A stretch of 54,823 bases of DNA from Microcystis viridis FACHB-1342 (lineage in GTDB: Bacteria; Cyanobacteriota; Cyanobacteriia; Cyanobacteriales; Microcystaceae): NCBI RefSeq assembly GCF_014698335.1, contig NZ_JACJSV010000028.1, positions 1 through 54,823 of the forward strand. Direction: 5' to 3'. The notes below the pieces were generated by a model. The model was not told where the DNA came from. It did not search any database and was given only the letters and a program-made list of their open reading frames with translations. Position numbers and translations under genes: made by a program. This document shows, piece by piece, positions 24,852 through 34,382 of the stretch (position 1 is the stretch's first letter; every line of letters begins with the position of its first letter).

Positions 24852-26867
24852 TTAATAACTAAATCGCGGTGTCATACAATAGGGACAATCGAGCCATTCT
24901 GGTTGTAGTTCAGCGCGACAACCACTACAGATTAAACCGCTTTTCCGTTTGGCTTTTAATTCCGCTTCTAGACCAGAATCGGTCAGTGTCACCCGTTCTA
25001 CTTCTTCGAGGGTGGTGTAACCCTCGCGCACCAGATTTAAACTATAGGCTAGGAGTGTCACCATGCCCTCATCAACGGCCGCCTCCTTAATGCGATCGGT
25101 TGTCGCCCCTTGGTTAATTAACTGCTGTATTCGTTCACTATTCTGCATTACCTCATAGACACCGATGCGATCTTTGTAACCGCTGCCAGCACACTTAAGG
25201 CAGAGATTGCCCTGTTTTCGCGCTTGTTGAATTTCCTCCATAGTTAGGGTATTAGCCTTATAAAAAGTCACTTCCTGTTCATTGGCAGCGGAAAGACCAA
25301 AACGGGCTAATTCCTCTTGACTAGGGTGATAGGCGACCCGACACTGGGTACAGACGCGCCGCACGAGACGCTGGGCCAAGATTCCCAACAGAGAACCAGA
25401 AATCATGAACGGTTCAATCCCCATCTTATCAAGACGAACGATCGCACCTGCGGCATCGTTGGTGTGTAGGGTAGTTAAGACCAAGTGACCGGTTAAGGCG
25501 GCCTCGATCACCGTTTTAGCCGTTTCCCTATCCCTAGTTTCTCCCACCAGAATCACATCCGGGTCTTGTCGCAGGAATGCCCGCAGAATCGAGGCGAAAT
25601 CCATGCCTTTTTCGCGAATTATCTGCACCTGGGTGATGCCTGGCAGAGAATATTCGATCGGGTCTTCGGCCGTACTAATATTGACCCCAGGGTGATTTCT
25701 TTCCGCTAACACCGAGTATAAAGTGGTGGATTTCCCTGAACCGGTGGGGCCTGTCACCAGCAACAGACCAAAGGGACGACTAGCCATGTCTCGGACGATT
25801 TGCAGAGTATTTCGATCAGTGATTAGTTTATCTAAACCCAACTGGGTAGCCGAGTTATCGAGAATCCTTAAACAGACTTTTTCCCCGTAGCGACTGGGCA
25901 GGGTATTAACCCGAAAATCTACTTTTCGTCCTTGATACATCCGCCGAATTTTACCATCCTGGGGAAGACGACGTTCGGAAATATCGAGATCGGCCATGAT
26001 TTTAAACCGGGCTGTGACCGCCGGGGCAATTTTTTTCGGCAGTGGCTCAAAAGCTTGATGAAGAACTCCATCTTTGCGAAAGCGAATTTTCAGGAATTCT
26101 TCTTGGGGTTCGATGTGAATATCGGAGGATCCTTCCTGTAGAGCTTTAGCTATAATTTTATTGACAAGGTTGATGACGGGGGCTTGATTAGCATCCCCTT
26201 CTCCGAGATCATCGGCCACTTCATCGTTAGCAACACCAGAGGTCAAATCAAGACTGCCGACAATATCGGTCAGATCCGAGAGTTTTTCCAGTTCTTTTTC
26301 TTTTTGCAGTCGGGCTTTCTCCCGTTCTAGTTCCGATTGAGCCGAGTGGAATTTTTCCAGTAATCTTTCATAATCTTCCCCGGCAATCACCAAACGCTGT
26401 AAACCTAAATCCCTGGGGCGGAGGATACGATTGATATCGTCAGTAGCCTCGAGGTTGTCAGGATCGACCATGGCTATCAAAATCGCGGCTGGCTCTCCTT
26501 CGATTCGACGCAGGGGGATGAGACGATAGCGACGACAAAGATCGATCGGAATCAAAGAATCGATCAGCCTGGCTATTTCCAGTCCATCCACATCGCTCAA
26601 TTCTGGGTCGAGCGATTCGACTCCGTAGAGGATTTTTAGTTCAAATAACTGGTTTTTCTTATACTGTCGCTGTAAATCCGGGGGCAAAGGCCGCCCGGTT
26701 AGTTTTTGCAATATTTCTACTAGCGATCGTCCCGATTTCCGCGTTTCTACCAGGGCCTGTTGCATTTGCTCGGCACCGATATAGCCCGACTGCACTAACT
26801 TGTTACCAAAGGGGGAAAAGTAATTGCGTAGGGCGACAGCACGGGTTTTCTTGGAAGAAAATGTCAT
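24852..26867 (-). CDS. pilB: Type IV pilus assembly ATPase PilB
   Basis: The extension ATPase of type IV pili. The 671-aa protein has a T2SE N-terminal domain (about 20-190), a charged coiled segment (SELEREKARLQKEKELEKL) and the ATPase core. Walker A GPTGSGKST (near 374), DPDVILVGETRD and TGHLVLTTLHTNDA are intact. Two CxxC pairs (CTQCRVAY and CLKCAGSGYKDR) form the family zinc site. An extra C-terminal zinc ribbon, CSGCRAELQPEWLDCPYC, is present. It is divergent from grpE with a 240-bp spacer and first in pilB-pilT-pilC. Confidence 0.96.
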   Translation of the reverse strand: MTFSSKKTRAVALRNYFSPFGNKLVQSGYIGAEQMQQALVETRKSGRSLVEILQKLTGRPLPPDLQRQYKKNQLFELKILYGVESLDPELSDVDGLEIARLIDSLIPIDLCRRYRLIPLRRIEGEPAAILIAMVDPDNLEATDDINRILRPRDLGLQRLVIAGEDYERLLEKFHSAQSELEREKARLQKEKELEKLSDLTDIVGSLDLTSGVANDEVADDLGEGDANQAPVINLVNKIIAKALQEGSSDIHIEPQEEFLKIRFRKDGVLHQAFEPLPKKIAPAVTARFKIMADLDISERRLPQDGKIRRMYQGRKVDFRVNTLPSRYGEKVCLRILDNSATQLGLDKLITDRNTLQIVRDMASRPFGLLLVTGPTGSGKSTTLYSVLAERNHPGVNISTAEDPIEYSLPGITQVQIIREKGMDFASILRAFLRQDPDVILVGETRDRETAKTVIEAALTGHLVLTTLHTNDAAGAIVRLDKMGIEPFMISGSLLGILAQRLVRRVCTQCRVAYHPSQEELARFGLSAANEQEVTFYKANTLTMEEIQQARKQGNLCLKCAGSGYKDRIGVYEVMQNSERIQQLINQGATTDRIKEAAVDEGMVTLLAYSLNLVREGYTTLEEVERVTLTDSGLEAELKAKRKSGLICSGCRAELQPEWLDCPYCMTPRFSY

Positions 26868-27107
26868 AGACGATTCCTAACCTCTTCACTACCCTTTAAT
26901 CTTCCCAATTTTACTGAGAAAACTGCATTCTAGCAAAAATTTTTCTAGATCACTGATTATCGATCGGGGCCGCTTATATCTGGTTACGGATCTTGTCCAC
27001 AAAATGTTACATTAAGGGTTAAACCTTGATTATTAGCTGGTACTTAAAGACCAAAATCAGCATTAAATGGTCATATATTGCCAAATTCCCCACTAAAATC
27101 CTATACC

Positions 27108-27830
27108 ATGAGTGCAGAACCAAATACCTCGGCAATTTTCGACGAAAACCAAGAATCCTCTTCTAATTCCCCTGAATCTCCTACAAACGAATCAGAAGCC
27201 AGTGTCACCGATGAAGCCAAAACGGTGACGGACAAGGCCGCCTCTAGCGAGGAATTTTCCTTTCTAGGTGGAATGACTATCGATACTCTACAAGAGGAAA
27301 TTGATACTCTCAAACAGCAGTTAGAGGAACAAACCCAACAGGTTGATGCCTATAAGAAACGCTATATCACTCTAGCAGCCGAGTTCGACAATTTTCGCAA
27401 ACGCACGGCCAAGGAAAAAGAGGAACTGGAAACAAAAATCAAGGGCAAAACCCTGATGGAAATTCTTGGTGTGGTGGATAATTTTGAGCGCGCTCGTACT
27501 CAAATTAAACCAGCTAACGATGGCGAGATGGGTATTCACAAGAGTTACCAAGGGGTCTATAAAACCTTAGTGGACAGTCTCAAGCGTTTGGGCGTTTCCC
27601 CCATGCGTCCGGAAGGTCAACCCTTTGATCCTAGCTACCACGAAGCGATGATGCGGGAGTACACCGATGAACATCCCGAAGGCACGGTAGTCGAGCAGCT
27701 AGTGCGAGGATACACTCTCGGAGAAGATGTTTTGCGTCATGCTTTGGTAAAAGTGGCCGCCCCCAAAGAGACAGATCCTAACGCTGATCAGTCCGAATCT
27801 CCTTCCATTCCATCCCAGGAATCTCTCTAA
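27108..27830 (+). CDS. grpE: Nucleotide exchange factor GrpE
   Basis: GrpE releases ADP from DnaK in the chaperone cycle. I take ATG 27108 ([11 protein letters not shown], 240 aa); an upstream in-frame TTG at 27078 is less likely. An acidic, low-complexity N-terminus (to about 55) precedes a long coiled coil ([27 protein letters not shown]) and the core signature [18 protein letters not shown]. The beta domain ends with [21 protein letters not shown] and [23 protein letters not shown]. dnaK and dnaJ are not adjacent, and no CIRCE element was seen upstream. Confidence 0.95.
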   Translation: MSAEPNTSAIFDENQESSSNSPESPTNESEASVTDEAKTVTDKAASSEEFSFLGGMTIDTLQEEIDTLKQQLEEQTQQVDAYKKRYITLAAEFDNFRKRTAKEKEELETKIKGKTLMEILGVVDNFERARTQIKPANDGEMGIHKSYQGVYKTLVDSLKRLGVSPMRPEGQPFDPSYHEAMMREYTDEHPEGTVVEQLVRGYTLGEDVLRHALVKVAAPKETDPNADQSESPSIPSQESL

Positions 27831-27924
27831 CACCTCCACATCAAAAAGTGTTCAGATATTTTGGTTTTGGGGATATGTGTTTCCTCCCTATCCCCTCTTC
27901 CCACTGAAAGACTTTTTCTCGCTT

Positions 27925-28566
27925 TTATCTTTTAATTAAAAACGCTTCTATACCCAAGGCTTTTGCTCCTTGGTAATCTTCTTTTTTACTATCGCCAATA
28001 TGCCAAGCTTGTGCGGGGGGACAATCATGTTTTTGCAGGGCAATTTGAAAAATTTCCCGATCGGGTTTAGCTGCTCCTGTCTGGGAAGAAATCGTGATCG
28101 ATCGAAAAAAATATTCTAAGCCTAATTCGGCCAAAACTTGGTAGATACGACTATCAAAATTAGAAATAATGCCCAACTCGATCCCCTGAATCTGCCAGAG
28201 TCTTAAAGCGGGAATGACATCCTCGTACAGCACCCAAGGCTCGGCCGTGGCAAAATGATGATAAAGTTCGCCAAAAAAAGCCTCAAAATCGGGAAATCTT
28301 CCCAGATAACCTAAATTATTAAAAACTGCCCCAGTCAGCGATCGCCACCAGCGATACTCTAACTCAGGAATTTGTGCCGGTTCAACCTTAGGAAAAGCTA
28401 GGGGGGGAGAAGTGGGGAAAATAGCCAAGAAAGACTGTTCTAGACTCTCGGCCGCCACCTCTACCCCAAAATCCGCCGCTATTTGACTATAAATTCCTCC
28501 GACACTGCCTTTTACCCCAAAAAGGGTTCCCACAGCATCGAGAAAAATAACTTGCGGTTTCTGCAT
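27925..28566 (-). CDS. HAD-superfamily hydrolase
   Basis: A 213-aa haloacid-dehalogenase-like phosphatase, DREG-2/HAD-IA type. Motif I is FLDAVGTLFG (D10; the second Asp of DxD is replaced by V12, so D-x-V). Motif II is GIISNFDSR, with the NFD typical of this subgroup. Motif III lysine is in GAAKPDREIF, and motif IV is HIGDSKKEDYQGA. The missing second motif I aspartate is usual for some dehalogenase-like members but suggests altered phosphatase chemistry. The substrate is unknown. It is transcribed alone, convergent with grpE. Confidence 0.85.
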   Translation of the reverse strand: MQKPQVIFLDAVGTLFGVKGSVGGIYSQIAADFGVEVAAESLEQSFLAIFPTSPPLAFPKVEPAQIPELEYRWWRSLTGAVFNNLGYLGRFPDFEAFFGELYHHFATAEPWVLYEDVIPALRLWQIQGIELGIISNFDSRIYQVLAELGLEYFFRSITISSQTGAAKPDREIFQIALQKHDCPPAQAWHIGDSKKEDYQGAKALGIEAFLIKR

Positions 28567-28656
28567 AAGAGTTTTGTCTTTAACGGTCTAACTGAGGTTT
28601 TTAGGGTCGGTCTTTTGGGGGGTTTAACACACCTAACCATTGCTTATTTTAAAGGA

Positions 28657-30621
28657 TTATGGCCGAAATTCTTGGATCCCTTGCCAAACCCTTAATACCT
28701 CTGCCACCGTCCATGCTTGGGCAAAAGCACCCCTAGGAGTAAAAGGAGCATTACCATCGAAAATTTCACTTAAATTACCGATACAGCTATCCCGAAGATG
28801 GTCAATCATCGGTGTTAAAAAACTCTGGGCTAGGATGGGATCGCGATAGACTTTTAGATGGGCTTCGATAAATGCCCCTAATAACCATCCCCAGACTGTC
28901 CCCTGATGGTAGGCACTATCTCTTTTTAAGCGATCGCCACTGTAAACGCCAAGGTAATCAGGATGATCCACATCTAGCGATCGCAAACCGCGAGAAGTCA
29001 AAAGTTTTAAAGCACAAATATCGAGAATGGCCTTTTTCTGTGGGGAATTTAATAACTCCTCCACCGACAAAGACAGGGCAAAAAGTTGATTCGGTCGTAA
29101 ACTGGCATCATTACCCTTGTCCGTATCTAAAACATCGTAACAGTACCCTAGAGAATCGTCCCAGAAGCGAGAAAACCCTTTTAAGGTCATTTCTCTCATT
29201 TTTTCGTAATCAGTGGCATCCATGCCCAAATAATGGGCAAATTGAACCATAATTTTTAGGGCATTGAACCAAAGGGCATTAATTTCTACGGGTTTGCCGA
29301 TGCGGGGAGTAATCACCAGATCATCAACTTTGGCATCCATCCAAGTTAACTGTACTCCCGTTTCGCCGGCATAGATCAAACCATCGTCATCTAGGTGAAT
29401 ATTGTAGCGAGTACCGCGACGAAACCAAGCGATCACTTCCGTTAAAGCGGGATAAATAGTTTTGAGAAACTCAAAATCTTGGCTTTGGTTAAAATAGGAA
29501 CGAATGGCTTCAAAATACCAAAGAATAGCATCGACAGCGTTATATTCGGGCATTTCTCCGCCATCGGGCAGTAAATTGGGCAATAAACCCCGGTCTAGAT
29601 AACGGGAAAAAGTTAGTAAAATCTGACGGGCGATCGCAGATCTGCCTGTAGTCAAAGTTAATCCTCTTAGGGAGATCATCGTATCGCGACCCCAATCACC
29701 AAACCAAGGATAACCCGCGATTATCGTTTTGCCATCCGGTTGATCCCGGAGAGGACGACTAACGATAAACTGGTCGGCAGCGAGGGTAAGTTGTTGAATC
29801 CATGGCGGCTGCTGGGGATTAATCAGACTATTTTCGTAGCGATAGCGAGACTCTAGAGAAGATTGACCGTCTAAACTGGGATCGGGACGGGTACTAGCGG
29901 CAATTGTCACCGATTCTCCCACTTTAAGAGTAGCCGAAAAACTGGCGGCATGGAGATGATTTTCCCGATCGATTAAACCACGATAACGTTCCACAGCCAA
30001 ATCAAAGCGATAATACCAGATATGAGCGGGAAAAACCTCTCCTTGACTGATTAATAGATAAAAAGGTACAGCATTGTCATAGGCAATCACTCTTACTCCT
30101 TTTTCTAGGGGACTAATAGCCATTTGCCAGTTAAAACCCTGGGTATTGCCGTGAAAATCACGATAATTGACAAAAGCAGTCAGATTCAGGGTTAAAGGAG
30201 AATTGCCGCGAAGGTAGGTATAGCGGGTATAGGTGGTATTTTCTCCCTGTTCCATCCAGATACGCTTTTCTAGTAAGGCATCCCCACAGATAAAAGTCCA
30301 GACGGGAATTGTCCCTTCCAGATGAAAACTTTCGATATTAATATAGCCTTGTGGTTCGATCGTAGCACCTAACCAGCGATTGCTGGCCAGATGATAGAGT
30401 TTCTGGTTATATTGTACCGATTCATCGATTTTAGTCACTAGAAGTGTTCTTTTCGTCGGTGGAGCCAAAGCAGCGATCAACAGGCCATGATAACAGCGCG
30501 TTAGCAATCCGGCCACAGTTCCCGCGGCAAAACCCCCAATACCATTAGTGACTAACCATTCGCGCTTTTCAGCCACCGGGAGACAATTACAGATATCTCG
30601 ACCAAAACGGAGCTTGACCAT
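28657..30621 (-). CDS. Amylo-alpha-1,6-glucosidase (glycogen debranching type)
   Basis: A 654-aa GH133-like debranching glucosidase acting on glycogen side chains. The N-terminal domain begins EWLVTNGIGGFAAGTVAGLLTRCYHGLLIAA. The C-terminal (alpha/alpha)6 domain has GYPWFGDWGRDTMISLRGLTL (near 310-330), LLPDGGEMPEYNAVDAILWYFEAI, LTWMDAKVDDLVITPRIGKPVEINALW and YHQGTVWGWLLGAF. I use ATG 30621 (MVKLRFGRD), the first ATG; a TTG further up at 30657 is possible but would run through the rpmH promoter. It is divergent from rpmH. Confidence 0.92.
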   Translation of the reverse strand: MVKLRFGRDICNCLPVAEKREWLVTNGIGGFAAGTVAGLLTRCYHGLLIAALAPPTKRTLLVTKIDESVQYNQKLYHLASNRWLGATIEPQGYINIESFHLEGTIPVWTFICGDALLEKRIWMEQGENTTYTRYTYLRGNSPLTLNLTAFVNYRDFHGNTQGFNWQMAISPLEKGVRVIAYDNAVPFYLLISQGEVFPAHIWYYRFDLAVERYRGLIDRENHLHAASFSATLKVGESVTIAASTRPDPSLDGQSSLESRYRYENSLINPQQPPWIQQLTLAADQFIVSRPLRDQPDGKTIIAGYPWFGDWGRDTMISLRGLTLTTGRSAIARQILLTFSRYLDRGLLPNLLPDGGEMPEYNAVDAILWYFEAIRSYFNQSQDFEFLKTIYPALTEVIAWFRRGTRYNIHLDDDGLIYAGETGVQLTWMDAKVDDLVITPRIGKPVEINALWFNALKIMVQFAHYLGMDATDYEKMREMTLKGFSRFWDDSLGYCYDVLDTDKGNDASLRPNQLFALSLSVEELLNSPQKKAILDICALKLLTSRGLRSLDVDHPDYLGVYSGDRLKRDSAYHQGTVWGWLLGAFIEAHLKVYRDPILAQSFLTPMIDHLRDSCIGNLSEIFDGNAPFTPRGAFAQAWTVAEVLRVWQGIQEFRP

Positions 30622-30629
30622 AGGCTTCC

Positions 30630-30654
30630 AAATTCCTAGGAATTTTGTTATAAT
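30630..30654 (+). promoter_or_regulatory. rpmH promoter with palindrome
   Basis: TATAAT at 30649-30654 is a perfect -10, about 60 nt before the rpmH start. Immediately upstream lies a perfect 16-bp palindrome, AAATTCCTAGGAATTT (30630-30645), at the spacer between -10 and -35. It could be an operator and also lies in the leader of the divergent debranching gene. No good -35 was found at 17 bp (TTCCAA). Confidence 0.45.
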
Positions 30655-30712
30655 CAAAAATTGTGTCTTTAATATCTATAGACTAACTCTATCTTAAGGA
30701 GAAAAATCAGCA

Positions 30713-30850
30713 GTGAGTAAACGTACTTTAGAAGGAACCACGCGCAAACAGAAGCGCACTTCCGGATTTAGAGCGAGAATGCGTAGCGTCAACGGACGTA
30801 AAGTGATTAAAGCTCGTCGGAAAAGAGGACGCTATCGTTTAAGTGTTTAG
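30713..30850 (+). CDS. rpmH: 50S ribosomal protein L34
   Basis: A 45-aa bL34, read directly from the sequence: GTG start, then [19 protein letters not shown] and [20 protein letters not shown], ending YRLSV. AAGGAG lies 11 nt before the GTG. L34 is a small basic protein of the large ribosomal subunit. It opens the conserved rpmH-rnpA-PH-yidC-jag operon, with rnpA starting 26 nt later. Confidence 0.97.
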
Positions 30851-30876
30851 GTTATTCTGGGAACCGACTAATTTTC

Positions 30877-31239
30877 GTGGGATTACCCCAAGTTCATCGC
30901 TTAAAACATCGACAGGATTTTCAAGCTGTCTATGGAACAGGGAAGCGTTATCACGGTTCCCACTTAACCTTAATTAGTTTAGAGGATTCTGGCCCGGATA
31001 AGCCTCTTCCCAGTCGTTTTGGCATCTCGATTAGCAAGAAAGTTAGTAAAAAAGCGGTGGTTCGTAATCGACTAAAAAGGCAAATAAGAGCGGTAATTCG
31101 GCAGTTATTGCCAGAAATAGCGACAGGATGGCGAGGAATAATCATTATCCGTCCCGGGGCGATCGAGTGCAATTATGAACATTTTTTGCGAGAATTAAAG
31201 CAGTTGTTAGTGAAGGCCAATATAATTCATGGGCATTAA
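30877..31239 (+). CDS. rnpA: Ribonuclease P protein component
   Basis: RnpA, the protein subunit that assists the RNase P RNA in maturing tRNA 5' ends. The 120-aa protein starts at GTG 30877 ([27 protein letters not shown]). The basic RNR motif [25 protein letters not shown] (near 50-74) and the C-terminal [23 protein letters not shown] are diagnostic. It overlaps the following PH-domain gene by 11 nt. Confidence 0.95.
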   Translation: MGLPQVHRLKHRQDFQAVYGTGKRYHGSHLTLISLEDSGPDKPLPSRFGISISKKVSKKAVVRNRLKRQIRAVIRQLLPEIATGWRGIIIIRPGAIECNYEHFLRELKQLLVKANIIHGH

Positions 31240-31624
31240 AGAAGAAACTTTTTATGAAGGCGGTCCGCACATCGGCGACCTAATCATCAATATACTGCTA
31301 GGATTTACAGTGATTTGTTTACCTTTAACCGTTGGGGCAGTGGTGCGGGCAATCTGGTTAAGATATAAGATAACCGATCGGCGGATTTCAATCACTGGGG
31401 GTTGGATGGGACGCGATCGCACAGATATTATCTATTCAGAAGTGGCAAAAGTGGCAAAAATGCCGAGAGGAATTGGTATTTGGGGAGACATTGTCGTAAC
31501 TCTCAAGGATAGAAGTCGTTTAGAAATGCGCGCGATGCCGAAATTCCGGGAAATTCATGACTACATTGCCGAAAGAGTCGCCGATAAAACCGGTCGTCCC
31601 CTAGAATCGATCATCAGTCAATAA
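31229..31624 (+). CDS. Bacterial PH-domain membrane protein
   Basis: A 131-aa membrane protein with a bacterial pleckstrin-homology (bPH2/YdbS-like) domain. One long hydrophobic segment (about 16-45, with [23 protein letters not shown]) is followed by [30 protein letters not shown], the typical start of the PH part, and by [22 protein letters not shown]. It is conserved between rnpA and yidC in cyanobacteria, so a link to membrane protein insertion is often assumed; no function is established. Confidence 0.85.
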   Translation: MGIKEETFYEGGPHIGDLIINILLGFTVICLPLTVGAVVRAIWLRYKITDRRISITGGWMGRDRTDIIYSEVAKVAKMPRGIGIWGDIVVTLKDRSRLEMRAMPKFREIHDYIAERVADKTGRPLESIISQ

Positions 31625-31708
31625 AACAAAATAATCGATCGCCGCGATTCGATAAATTAGATTTGTCAAAGTGAACCCCCATTAAACGAGAAGGCATAGA
31701 TTAAAGCC

Positions 31709-32857
31709 ATGGATTTTGGAGTCGGATTTATTTCCACAAATATCATGTTGCCAATCCTAGATTTTTTCTTTCGGATTGTGCATAGTTACGGTTTCGCCAT
31801 CATTGCTTTAACGCTGGTGGTCAGATTTGCCGTCTTTCCCCTCAGCGCCGGCCAGATTCGCAATATGAGAAAAATGCGAATCACTCAACCCTTGATGAAG
31901 GAAAGACAGGCAGAAATTCAACAACGCTACAAAAATGACCCCCAAAAACAACAGGAGGAAATGGGCAAATTAATGCAGGAGTTGGGCAATCCCTTGGCCG
32001 GTTGTTTACCCCTGTTATTACAAATGCCGATTCTTTTGGCTTTATTTGCGACGCTGCGGGGTTCCCCCTTCTCGGATATTAACTACACCGTCGATTTACA
32101 GGTGTTACCGAGCGAACAAATCGCCCTCGTCCAGCGCCAACCCTATGGCACCAAACCCCAAAACGTTTATATTGACGAGTCTCTCCACTATCCCATCACT
32201 GCTTTTTTACCCCAAGGCAATAAAATCGCCCCGGGAGAACAGGTAAAAATCGACCTGCAAAACGACCAGGGCAAGTCTTTAAGCCAATTAGCCACGGAAG
32301 CACCCGAAAATAACCTAAAACCCACCTACGAGGTGGTTAAAGGTCAAGAACTGGTGCAAGTTAATGAAGACGGTTCTATCGTCGCTTTAGCCCCCGGAGA
32401 TGCCAGTATTAAAGTTATCGTGCCGGGGATTGCCGCTAATACGGGTTTTCTCTTTATTGAGGCCCTGGGAAGAATTGGGGCAACCGGTGCCAATGGTGAA
32501 ATTCACTGGGATATCTTGGCGATGGTGATCGCTTTCGGTATTAGTATCTATGTTAACCAAGAGTTATCCGGCGCCGGCGCTCCTTCGGGGGGAGCAGCCC
32601 AACAACAGCAAACGGTGAATAAAATCACCCCGATAATTTTTAGTATGATGTTCCTGTTTTTCCCCTTACCGGCGGGGGTATTGATGTATATCTTAACTGC
32701 GAACATCTTCCAAACTATTCAAACGGTGATTTTGATGCGGGAACCTTTACCGGAAAACCTGCAAAAATTGGTAGCGGAACAGGAAAAAACGGAAAAATCC
32801 CGCGATGCTCTCCCCTTTGAAAAACGTTCTAGCAAGAAAAAGGAAAAAACATCGTAA
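31709..32857 (+). CDS. yidC: Membrane insertase YidC/Oxa1/Alb3
   Basis: An insertase that places proteins, including thylakoid proteins, into membranes with or without SecYEG. The 382-aa protein has conserved helices: [20 protein letters not shown] (near 19-38), [33 protein letters not shown] (the cytosolic loop) and [25 protein letters not shown] large insertion (about 120-265) carries a bacterial Ig-like ([14 protein letters not shown]) piece. The last helices lie near 272-345. Its TAA overlaps the ATG of jag by one base. Confidence 0.95.
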   Translation: MDFGVGFISTNIMLPILDFFFRIVHSYGFAIIALTLVVRFAVFPLSAGQIRNMRKMRITQPLMKERQAEIQQRYKNDPQKQQEEMGKLMQELGNPLAGCLPLLLQMPILLALFATLRGSPFSDINYTVDLQVLPSEQIALVQRQPYGTKPQNVYIDESLHYPITAFLPQGNKIAPGEQVKIDLQNDQGKSLSQLATEAPENNLKPTYEVVKGQELVQVNEDGSIVALAPGDASIKVIVPGIAANTGFLFIEALGRIGATGANGEIHWDILAMVIAFGISIYVNQELSGAGAPSGGAAQQQQTVNKITPIIFSMMFLFFPLPAGVLMYILTANIFQTIQTVILMREPLPENLQKLVAEQEKTEKSRDALPFEKRSSKKKEKTS

Positions 32858-33351
32858 TGAGTATATGGGAGCAAAATAGCGAGAAAGCTAAACAATGGCT
32901 GGAAAAACTGCTAAAGTTGATGGCCATGCCCGCAGATGTCCAGATTGGAGTGCAGGAATTGGGAACTGGACCTTCCTCCTGTTGGTTAATTATTGATAGC
33001 AGTCAATTGAGTCCCCAACAAGTGGAACTTCTCCTCGCTAACAAGGGTGAGGGACTGGATGCGATTCAATCCCTAGCTAATACGATTCTGAATATTGATG
33101 TCGAGTCGGCAGAACATCAGTTCTATATTGTCGAAATCAATGGCTATCGTCAACAAAGACAGTCAGAACTTTTCGACTGGGTTAATCAAGCGGCGACGCA
33201 AGTGCGGCAAACAGGACAGGAAATAGAATTAAAAGCCCTATCTTCGGCGGAACGTCGCCAAATCCATGCCTTTTTTCAGGAAGAAAACGATTTAACCACG
33301 GAAAGTCGCGGCGTGGAACCCGATCGCCGGTTAGTAATTCGTTTAAAATAA
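32857..33351 (+). CDS. jag: Jag/KhpB-like RNA-binding protein (KH and R3H)
   Basis: A 164-aa single-stranded nucleic acid-binding protein of the Jag/KhpB family. A KH-like fold with NKGEGLDAIQSLANTIL (near 63-79) is followed by an R3H domain, LKALSSAERRQIHAFFQEENDLTTESRGVEPDRRLVI (near 125-161). The N-terminal Jag_N part is absent or short. It is coupled to yidC by a TAATG overlap. In other bacteria it influences cell elongation and RNA-based control; its cyanobacterial role is unclear. Confidence 0.9.
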   Translation: MSIWEQNSEKAKQWLEKLLKLMAMPADVQIGVQELGTGPSSCWLIIDSSQLSPQQVELLLANKGEGLDAIQSLANTILNIDVESAEHQFYIVEINGYRQQRQSELFDWVNQAATQVRQTGQEIELKALSSAERRQIHAFFQEENDLTTESRGVEPDRRLVIRLK

Positions 33352-33357
33352 GATCAA

Positions 33358-33390
33358 AGGGTGGGGTAAAACCTGCCCTCTTTTTTATTT
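33358..33390 (+). terminator. Intrinsic terminator of the rpmH-jag operon
   Basis: AGGGTGGG (33358-33365) pairs with CCTGCCCT (33372-33379), with two wobble pairs and a 6-nt loop, and is followed by CTTTTTTATTTT. It lies 6 nt after the jag stop. This is a textbook Rho-independent terminator. Confidence 0.85.
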
Positions 33391-33457
33391 TAGGCTTTAG
33401 CCTTCTTGCTCACTCTAAAATTGAGTTGAGAATTACCACAGCCAGGGAGATATAAAA

Positions 33458-33856
33458 TTAGAAAATCCGACCACCTCGACGATTGGGGGCTAAACCACGA
33501 TTACTGGGTGTAAAGCAGTAGGCATCGCGATTGATTCGTCGAATATTCTCTTGTAAAAATCGATCACAATTGCCCTCTGGAACGATAATTGTTTGATAGA
33601 GCGATTTTCCCGATAGATTACTATAGTAAGGAATCCAAAGAATACCCAGATTTTGAAATCCATATTTGAAGTGTAGTTCTTCCCCGCGTTTCTTTGCTTC
33701 GTATTCGGTCTTCCAAGCTGACTCGGCAATTACTCGCAGACCTTCAAAATCGGCACTGTGCCAGTCAAGACGTGGAGCAGCGAAAACCTCACCGAAAAAT
33801 GTACTCGAAAATGCCATGCACATCATCAATAAAGTGATTTCTTGTCTGATATTCAT
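33458..33856 (-). CDS. Hypothetical secreted protein
   Basis: A 132-aa protein with a probable signal peptide: basic start MNIRQE, hydrophobic core LLMMCMAFSSTFFGEVF, and AxA-like site VFAAP near residue 27. The mature part is WHSADFEGLRVIAESAWKTEYEAKKRGE and a C-terminal half with two cysteines (NCDRFLQENIRRINRDAYCF) that could form a disulphide. I do not recognise a family. It is transcribed alone, convergent with the rpmH operon. Confidence 0.65.
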   Translation of the reverse strand: MNIRQEITLLMMCMAFSSTFFGEVFAAPRLDWHSADFEGLRVIAESAWKTEYEAKKRGEELHFKYGFQNLGILWIPYYSNLSGKSLYQTIIVPEGNCDRFLQENIRRINRDAYCFTPSNRGLAPNRRGGRIF

Positions 33857-34161
33857 GAAAAATTGATAACTGAAATATTTTTTATTTTAACCTCAGTTCA
33901 AGATAAGCCGAAACCCTAATTTTACCTTAGCCAGTCAGTCCTATTCTTTCCTGAAAGTCATGGCAAAATCTGCCTAACCCGAACTGACGTTATTTTAGCC
34001 AGATATCTCCTTTCTCTTCTGTCTTTTCGCCTGTTTTTGCTCTCAAAGCTCTGGCAGCCAAAATTTTGTCATCGATTGACGTTGTTAATAGTGGGATTAA
34101 CTCCCTATTCAACTTTAAAAACACCCCACACCCACGCAAAACTTTTTGCCGCAAACCCTAG
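33857..34161. other. Non-coding spacer, nothing recognised
   Basis: About 305 bp between two minus-strand genes. It contains short AT-rich and pyrimidine-rich stretches. I see no open frame with a credible start, no RNA gene and no strong hairpin. Confidence 0.6.
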
Positions 34162-34371
34162 TTAATAACTTAACTTCAGAGCATTTACTGGTACATCATC
34201 CCAAGATTCTACGGTTCTTAAAACTGCCACCCACCCCGCTTGTTTTTGTTCGTCCGTAAGACTGGTTAACCAACTTTGATGACAATCTTTTGCCGCTTGT
34301 TCGTCTTGACAGGCAATACAAGCTTGTACTAAACCACAGGGATCAATCTGTTCATTTACCCAAATAATCAT
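34162..34371 (-). CDS. Small cysteine-rich protein (69 aa)
   Basis: A 69-aa protein, MIIWVNEQIDPCGLVQACIA and so on. Four cysteines (C12, C18, C21, C30; spacing C-x5-C-x2-C-x8-C) lie in the first half, followed by a helical part ending in ESWDDVPVNALKLSY. The spacing could hold a metal ion or Fe-S cluster, but I recognise no family. It starts at ATG 34371 and lies 12 nt from the end of the glycosyltransferase gene on the same strand, so it may be co-transcribed. Confidence 0.6.
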   Translation of the reverse strand: MIIWVNEQIDPCGLVQACIACQDEQAAKDCHQSWLTSLTDEQKQAGWVAVLRTVESWDDVPVNALKLSY

Positions 34372-34382
34372 AGTTAATAGCC

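Noticed and set aside
28872-29252. 126-aa plus-strand ORF
   Set aside because: Antisense to the debranching enzyme gene, which has strong conserved motifs throughout.
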